This document shows, piece after piece, positions 11,745 to 22,832 of a DNA stretch of 64,000 bases. The DNA comes from Grammothele lineata. Its lineage: Eukaryota > Basidiomycota > Agaricomycetes > Polyporales > Polyporaceae. The number at the start of each line of letters is the position of its first letter. The first letter of the stretch is position 1. The position numbers and the translations under genes are program-made. The notes under the pieces were generated by a model. It searched no databases. It saw nothing but the letters and a program-made list of their open reading frames with translations, and had not been told where the DNA came from. The stretch is taken from the NCBI GenBank assembly GCA_002150815.3, contig NDFF03000068.1, forward strand, positions 1 through 64,000, written 5' to 3'.

Positions 11745-12503
11745 ATGGCCGCGCCCGCACCGATGACTGCCCAGAACCTGAGTGGCAAGTTCGCCCTCGT
11801 ACGCCCCTCTCACCCACTGTCCCCCGGCCCATCCGCGCCTAACTAACACCCTTTCTTCCCCTTCCTTCACCCCCTCCACCGTCGTCGTCACCGCGCACAG
11901 AACAAAGCACAAAGCTTGAACAACGACGAGATCCTCAAAGCCCAAGGCCTCCCCTGGCTCGCGCGCAAGACCCTCGCGCACGCCGTCCCGCACCTCTCCC
12001 TCTCGCACACCTCCGTCGAGGGTGTCGAGAAGGTCGACATAACGATGGTCGTCGGCCCGCAGACGCGCGAGGAGCACCGCGTGCTCGACGGTGCGGAGCG
12101 CGCGCACGAGGGCGGGCCGCTGGGGGGGCTGCGCGTCTCGAACGCGCGTGTTGAGCTGGGGGAGGTCGGGCGGGGGGCGCCGAGTTTGAGGGAGGGGTGG
12201 CTCCCTGAGAGTTTTGTCGAAGGGAAGGTTATCAGGGTCGTGACGAAGGGGGACGCGGGGTGGGTGATGGAGCAGGTGCGTGTTCGCGACTTTGGTTGAC
12301 GATTTGGAGGGGTGCTCATGGGGGGGACGGCAGGTCTGGGGGTTCCAGATGGTGGAAGGCGTGAAGAAGTACGTGCGCAAGATCCACGTCGTCGAACCCA
12401 AGGGAGAGGTCGCTGAAGGCCGCATGGTCTACGACTACGGTGAGTCGTCCCTGTCTTCGGTGGGCGCGGTGCGCTGAGCAATTCGGCAGAGGGACCTCTT
12501 TAG
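11745..12503 (+). CDS. calycin/lipocalin-like conserved fungal protein
   Basis: Four exons (11745-11798, 11901-12275, 12334-12439, 12490-12503) give 182 aa. It starts MAAPAPMTAQNLSGKFALNK, followed by a segment about an eight-residue interval later reading ILKAQGLPWLARKTLAHAV; the 'NLSG-x-F/Y-x-LNK ... Q-x-x-x-W-x-x-R' start and the end VWGFQMVEGVKKYVRKIHVV...MVYDYEGPL match a widespread uncharacterised fungal family with a predicted lipocalin/fatty-acid-binding-like beta barrel. A small cytosolic ligand-binding protein is therefore likely, with unknown ligand; this is from family resemblance recalled, not from a search. The last exon is only 14 bases (AG GGA CCT CTT TAG) and is needed to complete the family's conserved end. 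Confidence 0.72.
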
Positions 12504-12770
12504 ATCATTCGGAGAGGCGAGGGGACGGAACAGTTCGATAGTGAACGTATTGTGTCTTGCAGAGTGGCGCATTAGAGGACGAGATAGCTTGATTGATACC
12601 TGGCCCTTGAGTTGTGCGAAACTGCCCGTTTGAGTGAGCACGAGAACGAACCATGACGGAAGAGAACGCACGACTCTTCTCTACGCTATCCCGAGTGTAC
12701 TGCAAATTGCTCCGACGACACGTGGCGGCCCACAACGGAGGCGTCTTCATCTGTCACCTCACACCCACGC

Positions 12771-13088
12771 TCAGGCGACACGCGAAGTCGAGTCAAGGCT
12801 TAAATTGAGCCCCGCAGTTATACAGGTATACTGAACGTATTCCTGCATTAACACATGAGCGACGAAGATCGAGACGACAACCAGTAGAGAGCACACCACG
12901 TCCACCATGATCCTGTCCGTTTCCAACTCTCGCCCCAAGTCCTTGCCGTCGCCGCGCTCGTTGTAGATGTACTCGCGTGACGCGTCGATCCAATTCGCAG
13001 GGGGGCTTCTCGAGCCAGGCGAGTGTAAGGACGTGGATGAGCGACTAGCGAGGAGGACGAACGAGTCCACGTAGTCGGGTATTGGCAA
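12771..13088 (-). pseudogene. putative small membrane-protein remnant, copy 1
   Basis: The frame encodes WIDASREYIYNERGDGKDLG, then a charged stretch and a single hydrophobic helix (MVDVVCSLLVVVSIFVAHVL) followed by MQEYVQYTC. It has no good start and no recognised domain. A diverged copy lies about 1 kb away on the same strand, which argues it was once a coding exon. It could still be a functional exon of an unmodelled gene. Confidence 0.35.
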
Positions 13089-13849
13089 CTCGGATGGGGG
13101 CGTGCTGTGGTCTTAAACGCGTGATCATGTGGCAGACTACATATGCGCCCATGCAAGGTAGCACTGCACATCTGGATGAGTACGAGAACATATCACCACG
13201 GGAGAGAACGCACCGTCCAAGACGTAAGTCTTCTCTGCTCCCGCCCGCGTTTACGGAGAGCGGCGGGGTCCATCTCGCAGTTCCCAAGAAAAAGTCTATC
13301 TGTCGTCAGCGCACCCTTTAGCACGCCGACCGATGCGTCGTGAAACCGGGCCAGGGCCCGACAGACAGAGCAGTCGTGCAGAACACGTCCCTGCACGCAT
13401 CATCCCCGCACGAGCGGCCCTAGACGGGCCAACCCTGGGCGGGGGACGCGTCTCGCCCACCGACACGGCGACACTCCCCCTCCCTTCCGCGCCCGCCCCG
13501 CTCGCGCGACCTGTGCCCGTCCGCCACTGAACTCGCCCATCGCCTCGCTCGCACGGTACACCGCGCCTGTATCCGAACTCAGAACTCCGAGCTTCCAACT
13601 TGCAACTTCGCACTTGTCCAAGAGATCCGTACGGGAGCGAAAGCGTGCAAACTCCGCGCACCGACGGACGTACACGTGCGGGGTCGACTTCGGTAGCTAG
13701 GTCGCGTGGAGTGTGAGTTGTGAGGTGGATTCGCAAAGCGGTCTGTCGAATGTCGAATGTCGGCTGTCGGTCGAGTTTGGGTAATGGCGGGGCCGAACGA
13801 GCGAGTGCGTGTGGCGTGGAGGGCTGACCGTCAACGCGGCGGGCGAATT

Positions 13850-14130
13850 TAAGAACTAACTGGGCGAGCTCTGCAGGTATATAGGTGTAGAGATCTGATT
13901 CCTGCGTCACGACGTGAGCGACGATGGGGGAGTTAGCGGAGGGCAGGGGGCGCACCACGAACTCGTACACTGCGACCATTTCCCTCTATCTATCCCCAGC
14001 TCTCGCCCCACCCAGATCTTTCCCACCACCGCGCTCACTGTCGGTGAGCGAGTTCGACGCCTCGCCCGTACGTCCAGAGCATGCCGCGCTAGCACTCGGA
14101 CGAGGCCGACCCCGGTGAGGACGCGTAATC
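13850..14130 (-). pseudogene. putative small membrane-protein remnant, copy 2
   Basis: On the minus strand this block repeats the order of copy 1: SERGGGKDLG-like, then MVAVYEFVV, then IVAHVVTQESDLYTY, but frame shifts are needed to follow the similarity throughout. It is therefore read as a decayed duplicate of 12771-13088. The family is not recognised. Confidence 0.3.
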
Positions 14131-14968
14131 TTCCGGCTGGGAGTCGTGTGCGATCAAGAGTTGCGGAACGTAGCTGAATCCGTGTGGCGCTCCCAGCGGA
14201 GTCGTCGAGTATACCCTCGAGTAGTCCTGGTAAGGGAGAAAGGCCGGATGAGCACTTGGAGGCCGAAGAGGGAGCGCGCACCGACGCGTGCGGGTGTCTT
14301 GAGCGGACGGTCGAGGGGACGACTGTGCCTTTATATAAACGAAGGGCTCAGAGAGCGAGGAAGAAGCAGACGGGCCGTGCGGGATCCGACCGTCCTCGGC
14401 CCACTTCCCTCCCGGCTCGTTGAACGTCTCCAGAGGCGTCCAGTAACATGAAGAGGGGTATGACGGCGTACGCACTGGACGTCCCTATGAGACTTGCGCG
14501 TATAGAGCGACACACGTGTGTTTGGACGATTGGACAACGGTGAGGGCGAACGCACCACGACACTCACGGGATTCTCCATCGTAGGCTCAAACTCCGTGTG
14601 TCGTGGTTGTATTTTCCAGCTCAACCTTCTCATTGCTGAAACGACCCAGGGGCAAACTGTGAGGACATCATACGGTGTAATAGAGTAGAAGTGAGTTTGT
14701 ACGACCACTCTCAGTTTCTTTCGAGCCCCCGCAGGCATGTGCAGTGGCACATGTTCAAGTTTTGAAGACCGCCGAGGAAATTTCAGGATGGCTAGACGAC
14801 AGACAGCGACTAGATGCACCACAGACAGATGCGATAGCATGACGGCTCTAGCCACGTGTGCAGAGCCACGCGCACGATTATACGAAAACTGCCCGTCCGC
14901 GTAAGCACCACCACAGACGTAGCATGAAAGGAGAGGACGCACCATATAAGCTAAGGATTTTTCACCAG

Positions 14969-15478
14969 TCACTTGGACTTGCCCTTCCCCTTGCCCTTGC
15001 CCTTAACCGACTCGTTCTTGGCCAGCTCCTCGCCCGACGCCTCACTAATCCACGCCATCCCCTTCTTGGCCCCCTCCTCCTCCCCACCCAGCCCCCCAAA
15101 CCTCCTCCCAAACCGTCCCAAGCGGCCAGTGACCTCGTCCTCCTCCTCCTCCATGCCGACGAAGCGAGCGGCGTTCCAGACGGGGTTGTTGGTGGTGTCG
15201 CGGGTGAGGCGGAGGACGGAGCGGGGGGAGGTGGTGTGGTGGAGGACGGTGGAGCCGTCGACGCGGACGAGGCGTTGGGGGAAGAGGGGCACGAGCGGGT
15301 TGGGCATGCGTTTTGGGCGGCGCTTCCAGACGTGGGTGCGGCCGTAGGGCGAGGAGGAGACGAGCCGGGTTTGGGTGCGGGGGAGAGGGAGGTGCGCTGG
15401 CAGGGGCCCGCGGAGGAAGGAGGGGCCCCCGGGGTGGAGAGAGCGGGAGGTGGTGGCGAGGGCGGAGAGGAGGCTCAT
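14969..15478 (-). CDS. MRPL36: mitochondrial large-subunit ribosomal protein bL31m (yeast Mrpl36 type)
   Basis: A single exon encodes 169 aa. The start is the ATG giving MSLLSALATTSRSLHPGG, a basic Ser/Arg-rich mitochondrial presequence; the longer frame upstream begins with GTG. The core KRRPKRMPNPLVPLFPQRLV, then RVDGSTVLHHTTSPRSVLRL, TRDTTNNPVWN and GRLGRFGRRFGGL matches the DGS...RD..NNP.WN...LDRF..R pattern of yeast Mrpl36. The protein is part of the mitoribosomal large subunit near the central protuberance (family knowledge). The C-terminus is a Gly-Lys repeat tail (KGKGKGKGKSK), longer than needed and probably disordered. It is divergently transcribed from the hypothetical gene at 16009. 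Confidence 0.8.
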   Translation of the reverse strand: MSLLSALATTSRSLHPGGPSFLRGPLPAHLPLPRTQTRLVSSSPYGRTHVWKRRPKRMPNPLVPLFPQRLVRVDGSTVLHHTTSPRSVLRLTRDTTNNPVWNAARFVGMEEEEDEVTGRLGRFGRRFGGLGGEEEGAKKGMAWISEASGEELAKNESVKGKGKGKGKSK

Positions 15479-16008
15479 CGTGCGCTGTGGGCCGTGCGGG
15501 GGCGAGGGCCGGCGACGCAGAGCGAAGAGAGCAGGAAGAGAGTAGACTTTGACCGACACGCGACTTGGCAGAAGACGAGCGGGCGTAGGCGCCGGTGAGG
15601 GCCGGGACGGAAGCGAGCTCGGCAGCAGATCTTGCCTTCTTCTCCACCCTCAACTCGACTCGCCCTCGCCCTTGCTCTCGCTCTCCGCTGCCCTGCCTGG
15701 CCCGCCCTCAGTCCGCTGCGGGGTGGTAGACGGACATGCGGACTAACGCGGGCGCGGCCACTGCGGGCGCCCGCCTGCCAGCGCCGCGCTGCGTCTTCCT
15801 GCCTCACTCGGCCGCGCGACGCCGCGACCAGGACCGCCCCTCGACAGATCTCAGGGGGCCCTCCGTCTTGGACGCCTCGCTCACTACCACACCGTGAGCC
15901 CCTCTGTTTTTCTCCTCTCTTTGTTCCAGCTACCACCAAGGCCTCGTGCGCTTCTCTTTTGCTTTTCCTGCCCTGCACTCGAGCCACCTCGTCCCTCTGT
16001 GCACGACG

Positions 16009-16827
16009 ATGACGACCCCCAACTCGGACGCCCTTCCCGTACTCTACGTCAAGTGGACCGCTCGCTCCTCGCTTCCGTCCCTCTCCCTCTCCTCCACGCC
16101 CGGGTCTGGGTCAGGGCCTGCGCTGGTGTACCACTACGCCGCGCCCATCTGCCCCTCCGCGCCCCTCGCGCTCGGCGCCCACCTCAAGCTCCTCGTCCTC
16201 TCCGATCCCCGCTTCCACTCTCCCGTCCCTCCTTCTCCTCCCCTCTCTCCCTCCCCTTCCACCTCTTACTCTGACTCCGCGCGAATGCACCAAGCACCAC
16301 GCGGAAAGCGGTACGAAACGTACGACCCACACATCGAAGGGCCCCTCGTCGCTGTCCGCTCCTCCCCTGCCTCTCCCTCCGCCTCCTCCGGCGACGACTC
16401 GTCGGATCCGGCTACGCTCATCCTGATCCTCCGCAACACCGGCTGCCCCTGGAACCCAGTCGCCTACGCCCACCTCACCGTCCCCGACCTCCCGGGTCTC
16501 ACCGTCCAGCCCGGTCTGCGCGCGCACGCGCGTGCTTTGCCTCTACCTCCTTCCCTCGTTCCGGATCTTGGCGAGGTATGGGGAACGGAATATGGCACGG
16601 AAAAGGGCAAGGACAAGGGAAAAGGAAAAGGCGCGGGGAGAGTCGAGCTCGAAGAGGGCGTCGCGATCCTCAGCGCCGGCCCCGTCCGGCGTGCCCGCCC
16701 GCCTGAGAGCCCATTCTTCGACTTGGCTTTGGCGGTGGACGGTCCGTACGAGTCGGACGCGCTGCTCGGCATCGGTGTGCCGACGCCGTTCGCGCCGACG
16801 AAGAGGAGGCGGTCTCTTTCGCGGTAG
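16009..16827 (+). CDS. hypothetical protein, intronless
   Basis: One exon encodes 272 aa from MTTPNSDALPVLYVKW; the upstream open frame starts with GTG, so this ATG was chosen. I do not recognise the family. Visible features are a Ser/Pro-rich low-complexity middle (about residues 40-100), a stretch LILILRNTGCPWNPVAYAHL that reads like a beta-sandwich core, and a Lys-Gly run (KGKDKGKGKGAG) near residue 200. There are no membrane helices and no signal peptide. The consistent third-position GC and good stop-to-UTR transition favour a real gene over a chance frame. Confidence 0.6.
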   Translation: MTTPNSDALPVLYVKWTARSSLPSLSLSSTPGSGSGPALVYHYAAPICPSAPLALGAHLKLLVLSDPRFHSPVPPSPPLSPSPSTSYSDSARMHQAPRGKRYETYDPHIEGPLVAVRSSPASPSASSGDDSSDPATLILILRNTGCPWNPVAYAHLTVPDLPGLTVQPGLRAHARALPLPPSLVPDLGEVWGTEYGTEKGKDKGKGKGAGRVELEEGVAILSAGPVRRARPPESPFFDLALAVDGPYESDALLGIGVPTPFAPTKRRRSLSR

Positions 16828-17028
16828 TGTGTGCTGCTATGTAGTGTTTTGTGTTTCCCTCCTCTGTGTAATGGAACTATAATGCTTCCGTACCGATGTA
16901 ATTCACGCGCGTCCGCCCGTCTTCCCCGCGTACAGCGCCCGACTTCGCAGCGCTCACATCGTCGTGTATGTAGCCTTTGAACGCACAATCCGAGCGGAAG
17001 GCAGTAAAAGAAACATCAATCGATTATA

Positions 17029-17100
17029 TTCCGACACGGGGAATCGAACCCCGGGCTATCGCGTGAGAGGCGATAACGTTAGCCACTACACCATATCGGA
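17029..17100 (-). tRNA. tRNA-Glu (CTC)
   Basis: The minus strand folds as a 72-nt cloverleaf without intron: acceptor stem TCCGATA/TGTCGGA with discriminator A, D arm with GTGTAGTGGCTAAC, anticodon loop CTCTCAC giving CTC, and a GGTTCGATT T-loop. A second copy, with one visible difference in the D-arm/anticodon spacer (G for A), lies at 26605-26676 on the plus strand. Confidence 0.95.
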
Positions 17101-18918
17101 TGGTCTCTCTGCCACTAACATCCTGGCTGATGGTTTGCTTTGCTGAACTACCCGCTGTCAGGAGACCCTGAGAGCAGTCAGTGCTCGCGAAAACTCTCTC
17201 TCTCTCTCTTTCGCCTCACTTTGGCCGCCCACGCCTCCGAGTCGTACATGCTTACAGTGTGCGTATGGACAAGGAGTTCGCGCCAGGAGTTGTAGTCAAG
17301 CACCTCACGTCAGGACTCCTGACTCGTACTTACTCAAGACTCAGGCTCCAGAACCTGGCCCCAAGCCCTCGAGCCGGTTGCGAACGCCAGTGCTGGGCAT
17401 CCGAGCAGCGACAGGCTCTCAGCGAGCAAGACCTGGGTCCGGGGACGTTCTGCTAGTACATACAGTACGTGACGCGCCTCGTTCTTTTGCGCACGCAACG
17501 CTAGAGCGAGAACGAGTACACAGCGCGCGCATCCTGGTCTGTCTGTCTGACCCTCGGACCTAGTGCAGGACTTGCTCGCAGACAGTGCGTAGGCCAGCGA
17601 GGACACCCCGCCCTGCCCCGCCCCGTCCCTGTCTCCGAGACGCGTGCGACGGTGACCGGTGACGTCGATGCCCGGAACTCTAATTCCTTGGCTTGGAAGC
17701 GCCGCCCCCAGGCCCCTGGACAGCTCACGAAGGAGAAGGAGAAGCATGCCCCCTGGCCTCGTTCTCCGTCGCCTTCCGTCGCTCTCCGCCACTCCGAGTC
17801 TCCGCGAACCGTATATGTGCAAATATGCGCATATGCAAATAGGCTTCGAGATCGGTTCCGTTCGCAGAGTGCTTCGGACGGGGCTTCTTTCGTGTTTGAA
17901 TGAGAAGTGGGCGGGGCGCGGGGCGCGGGGGGCGGTCATCTCCGACGGACCCATGGACTGAGTCGAGGGGCACCCTTCGCGGGGGGACGTCCAGTGGACC
18001 CTGAAGGCCTGACACCTGTAGGCTGCTCGAGCGGAGGTGGGACGTCGACGGACTTTACGGGCGCGGGCGCGGGTGCGGGTGCGCCGCCGTTTCGTCTGCA
18101 TGTCCATCCGTCCATCAGTCCCTAAGTTTGTGCACGCTTCGCGCGTTTCGCTGTGACGCGGCTTCGGGACGACGCTCACGGAGGCAAAGCAAGCTCTTGC
18201 GCCTGCGCGTCCCCCGCGAACGGTGACCCGCGATCGTGAAGCGTCCCCGAGCTCGAGGGCGCGCGGCCGCTGCGAGACCGCGTGCGCTCCTGGTGTGGCG
18301 TGCCCGGCGCCCCCATCGTGCTGGCACGAACTCCAGAGCTCTTCTTGGAACGACGCGCTCGACTGACATACCGAACGTGTTCTCCCGTGACGCGCGCCTG
18401 TGATCGTACTGGCGTGTAGGAGGGTGCCGGTGAGGCTCGCAAGTGGGGCTTCGGACGTCTTCTGCTCAGGTCTGCGTCGTTGCGCAGTGCGCACCGCGTC
18501 CCCAAGGCGTCTGTGGGGACGAGCCAGACGTGTGCATACGCGCCCGAATCTCTGTCGAACGTGCGGAGAAGACGGGGGCGATAGAAGCGCGGGGAGTGTG
18601 GGCGGGAGCGTGGGCGTATGCGCGTCGAACGGCGCGTTCTCAGTCCAAGCAGCCAAGACGCGCGTACGCGCGAGGAGAGACAGCTGGAACCCGGTGGCTG
18701 GCACCGTCGATTGGACCGTACGTACGTAGCGGAGACTACAGTACATGTCTGCTTAGCATACCAGTCAAGTCGCATCGCGCCGTGCAGTATCCGCTGCAAC
18801 CAGACGCGACGCAACGCGCTTTTCCTCCTCCTCACACTGGTATCGCCCGCGCTCTCGCTCGCGCGGATAAATATCATCCCTCCCTCTCATCCCCTCATAC
18901 GCAAACCAACGCCCCGAC
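17101..18918. other. gene-poor GC-rich stretch
   Basis: No gene is supported in 1.8 kb. Long open frames on the minus strand (up to 470 codons at 17334-18746) consist of Arg/Ser/Ala-rich sequence without recognisable domains, and overlap long frames in other phases, as expected for GC-rich non-coding DNA. A CT repeat occurs near 17194-17208. Confidence 0.4.
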
Positions 18919-19954
18919 TTAGTTCGGAAGCGCGTTAATCTGCTGCTGCAGCTGCGCATACACCGTCGACACCGCGGGGCACCCCACGCCCGGGCCGTTC
19001 AGGTTCTGGAGCGTGACGAGGAGCGCGCCGATGCGGGCCTGCTGGTCGGCCTTGCTCGAGCCCGTGGGGAAGGAGACGGAGACGGAGGGGTTGTTCACGG
19101 CGTGCCCGGCGGCGACGTTCGCGTTGAGGTCCTATTTGCGCGCGCGTTAGTGAGTGAGCGGGTGAGGAAATAGGAGAGGAGAGAGGGAGAGAGGGAGAGG
19201 GACGTACGTTGATGAACGTCGCGCGGGCAGGCGGGCACGAGCACGGGATGTTGATGTTGTTAACCCCCTTGCAGTTGCCCGTCCCATCGGGGCTCGTGCC
19301 CCGCACCACACCAAAGTCGGGCACGAGCGACTGGTCCACCCCGCCCGTTGCCGGGGCCGCAGGAGCCGCGGGGGCAGCAGGGGCAGCAGGGGCCGCAGGG
19401 GCCGCGGGGGCGGGAGTGGTGTCGGTGCCCGCCTCGATCGAGGCTTGGAGCGCGCCCCAGGTCGTGGCTGCTTGCGGGCAGCCGACGCCCGGGCCGTTCA
19501 GGTTCTGGAGAGTGACGGTGGCAGCGTGCAGACGGGCGAGCTTGGAGTCTTTGGAGTTGTCGGTGGGGAAGGAGAGCGTGACGGAGGGGTTGTGGACGGC
19601 GTGGCCGGCGGCGACGTTCGCGTTCAGTTGCTGTGGGCGCGCGTGGGTGGTCAGTGTGTGGCGGGAGAAGAAAAAGAGAGGAGAAGCCTACAGCGATGAA
19701 GGCGTTCCGGTCGGGCGGGCAGGAGCAGGGGATGAGGATGCCGTTAACACCCACGCAGTCACTAGTAGGCGCGGCGTTCAGTATACATACTCGCGCGCTC
19801 CGTGGCGGAGGACTCACCCGGTGCCGGTGGGGCTGGTGCCGGCAGTGATGCCGAACTCGGGGACGAGGGCGGGGTCAACGTCGCGGCGGAGGAGGGGCGC
19901 GGAGTTGACGGCGACGATGGCGACGGCGGAGAGGACGACGGTGGCGAACTTCAT
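18919..19954 (-). CDS. secreted protein with two tandem Cys-containing domains
   Basis: Four exons (19818-19954, 19692-19761, 19208-19630, 18919-19131) give 280 aa. MKFATVVLSAVAIVAVNSAP is a signal peptide, followed by LLRR, a possible Kex2 site. The body contains two copies of one module: VPEFGITAGTSPTGTG, a CVGVNGILIPCSCPP-type segment, a LNANVAAGHAVHNPSV segment, and QNLNGPGVGCP. Each copy carries four cysteines. An Ala/Pro linker (PAAPAAP repeats) joins them. The module is common in basidiomycete secretomes, but I know no function for it; cell wall or extracellular roles are only guesses. The second intron of each module falls at the same place before (Q/D)LNANVAAGH, showing duplication of an exon pair. 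A TATAAA on the minus strand at 20171-20176 may be its promoter. Confidence 0.82.
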
Positions 19955-22832
19955 GGTGATGGCGGGACGTCGGCGGGGCGTGATGGAGTGCTAAGGAGCG
20001 TGCGGGACGGGGTCCAATAGAGAGAGCTAGCTAGGAAGAAAGAGCGGGCGCGCGAGGACAAGCGTCAAGCTCGTGAAAGAGAAAATAAATGGGTACGCGC
20101 GGCGTAAAAGGGAGCGAGTTCCAGCTGTCAGGCGGAGGGAATGGAGGAGAGATGAGGACGAGCGAGTGGCTTTATAGCCGGGAGCTCGCTTTGTTCGAAC
20201 TCCAGGAACGGATGTTCGAAAGAAGCGCTGGGCGGGCGCGACGTGGGCCCGATCAAACTCTGCCGCCCCGAGCCGGGAGCGCTTGACTTCCTTTTCTGGG
20301 GCGGTCGTCATCGAGACGGGGTCGGGCATCGTCTTCGGCATGCGGCTCCTCGTGCTCGTCCATGCCAATCAGCTCGTCCATCTTTCGCTCTCCTCTTCTT
20401 GCCATCTCCACAAAGAGTCCAGAGTATCCACCGCCCTCGGCACGTCTCCCCCGTCTATCCCAGACATCTCTCTCCGGGGCCGTGCACCGAAAAGCCTGCC
20501 TCATCAGCGCGAGTCCCAAGTTCGAACGGCGCGTCCGCTTGTCGTCCGAGTCTTCCCCTCCCCGCTCACGTCAACGCTCAAGACCACCGCCGCCCAGCGC
20601 ACATAAACTTTCATCGGGCCGCCCAACAGTCACCCACCTCCTTCTGTGTTCGCAACCACGGCGACGCGCCGCACAACGCGCATACATCCACATGCTCCCT
20701 TCTGAAAGAGGTGCGCCCTTGTCCGGAGTCCTCCAGCCTCCTGTCATGTCCTGCCGTACCCTCGAACTTTGCCTTTGCTCTCCGAGAGCTTGTCGGAGCG
20801 CGCTGCTCGTCTTGCCCGACAGAGCGTCGTTTGGCTTGGCGCAGTGTTCACGCTCACGGTCGCGCTCGAGCCTCGCACGCTCTCGCGCGGGTGCAGTCCG
20901 GTTCGTCTCGCGCCCCGCCTCAATCTGTGAACTGTGATTGATCAGTACGTATCCCGTGTGGGCGAGCCCGGATGCGCATATGCACAATTCATTTATCTCT
21001 TACATACCCCTCCCTCTCAAACGATCCCACACGGACTTTTCGTTCTCATCTTAAATACCCGCCAATGGTCGTGCCCTCGCGCGCAGGGACGGTCTCGACG
21101 GAACAGAGCCTCGTCCCGCCCGCATTTCGGCTCGATGTGCGTACGTACTGTACGTACGCTCATATGCACTTCCATCGACCACGATGATGCGCACCCTCGC
21201 CTCTTCCCCTTGGTGATGCAGGATCCTGATGCAGCGCGATCGCGCGCGGCGTTGATTCACCTCGAGCTTCGAGTCTCGCACGACACCTGGGACCGCGGCG
21301 TTGCGGAGCGGCCGCTGATGGGATGGAATAGATGCGCACCGCCATCGCCACTTTGAGTCTGAATCTATCGTGTCGATCCTCCTCGCGGCCCATCAGCAAT
21401 AAGCATCATCGAGCGTTACCACTGCTGAGTCCGTGCCTTGGAGCTGTTGCTGTGGCTTCTTCGAGACTCGAGGGACCGGCGTGTCGAAGGCGACGTCCAC
21501 ACGCGTATATATATCTTGGGGGATGGTTTACGCTGTATCGTTCACTTCGAGACAGGTTCTTTGGTATACATATGTATGCTCAGAATCGCTACCATCGCAG
21601 TGTGTCGATACGTGTCCACGCCGAGTCGATTGCGAGACGAGTGCCATCAACTTTAAGACGTCGACGGATGATGGCGTTGGCAATGCGCGTCTTGATCTTG
21701 ACTGATGCCACCGACACCGCGCTACGGGGCGGGAGGCGGATCTTTTCCAGTCTCAGACGGCGATCCGTCGTGCAATCATGAATCATTCATTGATTCGAAC
21801 ACAGCATAGGTGCTTGCAGACGGTCTTGCATCCAGAGTTTTCGGTCCCCAGGACGCGGCTTTACAGCTCTCGTTCCGTTGCGACGACGCCGTGAACGGGC
21901 TTGTCTTACGGTATGCTTTGTGGCCGGCTTTTGACGGACTTGAGGAGCTCTCGATCCGTACGCTCATGCGCTCACTACAGGCGACTCTCTGACTCTAGGT
22001 TACTCGGTGGGAACATTCTTCGCGTCGCGCCGCGGCCTAATGCTTACATGTGGGTTTTCAGGCGCAGGTAATCAATTCGCGGCATTACCGTCGTCCTTTG
22101 GGATCCGTTTCGTGCACAAGTTAACCACGGCTCGTACGGCGGCCCCCGTCAGACCTGTACGCACATGGATTCCGGCAAGACCGTGCGAGGACCGCGGCGC
22201 CGCTCTACAGTTTGAGAACGTGTGCAGGTGTGGCTTCCGTTTTTCGCTGTTCTGCTCTATCTTAATACCCATTTTCTCTATGTGTATGCTCCCACCCGTC
22301 TTGTTCGGTGAGTGCGACTCTGTCTCTGCGCCCCGTCAAGGCACCTTCTTGAAGGTGTACTCGGGGTACCTATGCGCTCACAGTCATCCTCACGCGTAGC
22401 GTTCGCAGGTGGCGTTGCGCGGCTCTAGCAGCTCATGAAGGATCCAGTCTGCCTCAATTCTCGACTCTCGACAGTGTATCACAGTCATTCTGTTTCGGAA
22501 CGTCCCCATTAGACGCTGCTAGGTGCGACCACCTCGGGGTCGGAGCGTAGATACGATGTACCTTGCCAGTGGCACGATACCGTCTCCAGCGAGTGCCACA
22601 ATACTCAACTTACCGCAACAACTTGAAGTTTTGCTCGCTATGCCATTTCTCGCCTGGAGCGCGTGCCGCAACCAGGTCACGCGACTCGAACATAGACCTT
22701 CCGATTCGACTGGATAGAGTTTCGAAGGTGCGGCTGCGGTAAGTCCTTCAGCGTATCGATTCTATCGTGGCTTGAGCCTCTTGTTCGAACTCTCATCGTT
22801 CTTCCTCCTGGCATACCGGCTTGAGCAGTACG
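19955..22832. other. long intergenic stretch, no gene seen
   Basis: About 2.9 kb between divergent genes. The first 250 bases are the promoter of the secreted-protein gene (TATAAA on the minus strand at 20171-20176). The rest has overlapping short and medium frames on both strands with no recognisable domain, splice-consistent exon chain or clear repeat. Confidence 0.35.

Larger units (their letters stand above)
12504..14968. other. gene-poor stretch with decayed duplicated sequence
   Basis: No intact gene is supported in about 2.5 kb. Four related minus-strand blocks containing a GTGCG(T)TC(T)C core occur near 12640-12690, 13170-13240, 14495-14560 and 14885-14945. Two longer similar blocks lie at 12771-13088 and about 13850-14130 (see the pseudogene entries). 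The pattern suggests several rounds of local duplication and decay. Longer open frames here overlap on both strands and look spurious. Confidence 0.4.

Noticed and set aside
17334..18746. 470-codon minus-strand open frame
   Set aside because: Arg/Ser/Ala-rich with no domain, no splice pattern and competing frames in other phases; typical of stop-poor GC-rich DNA.
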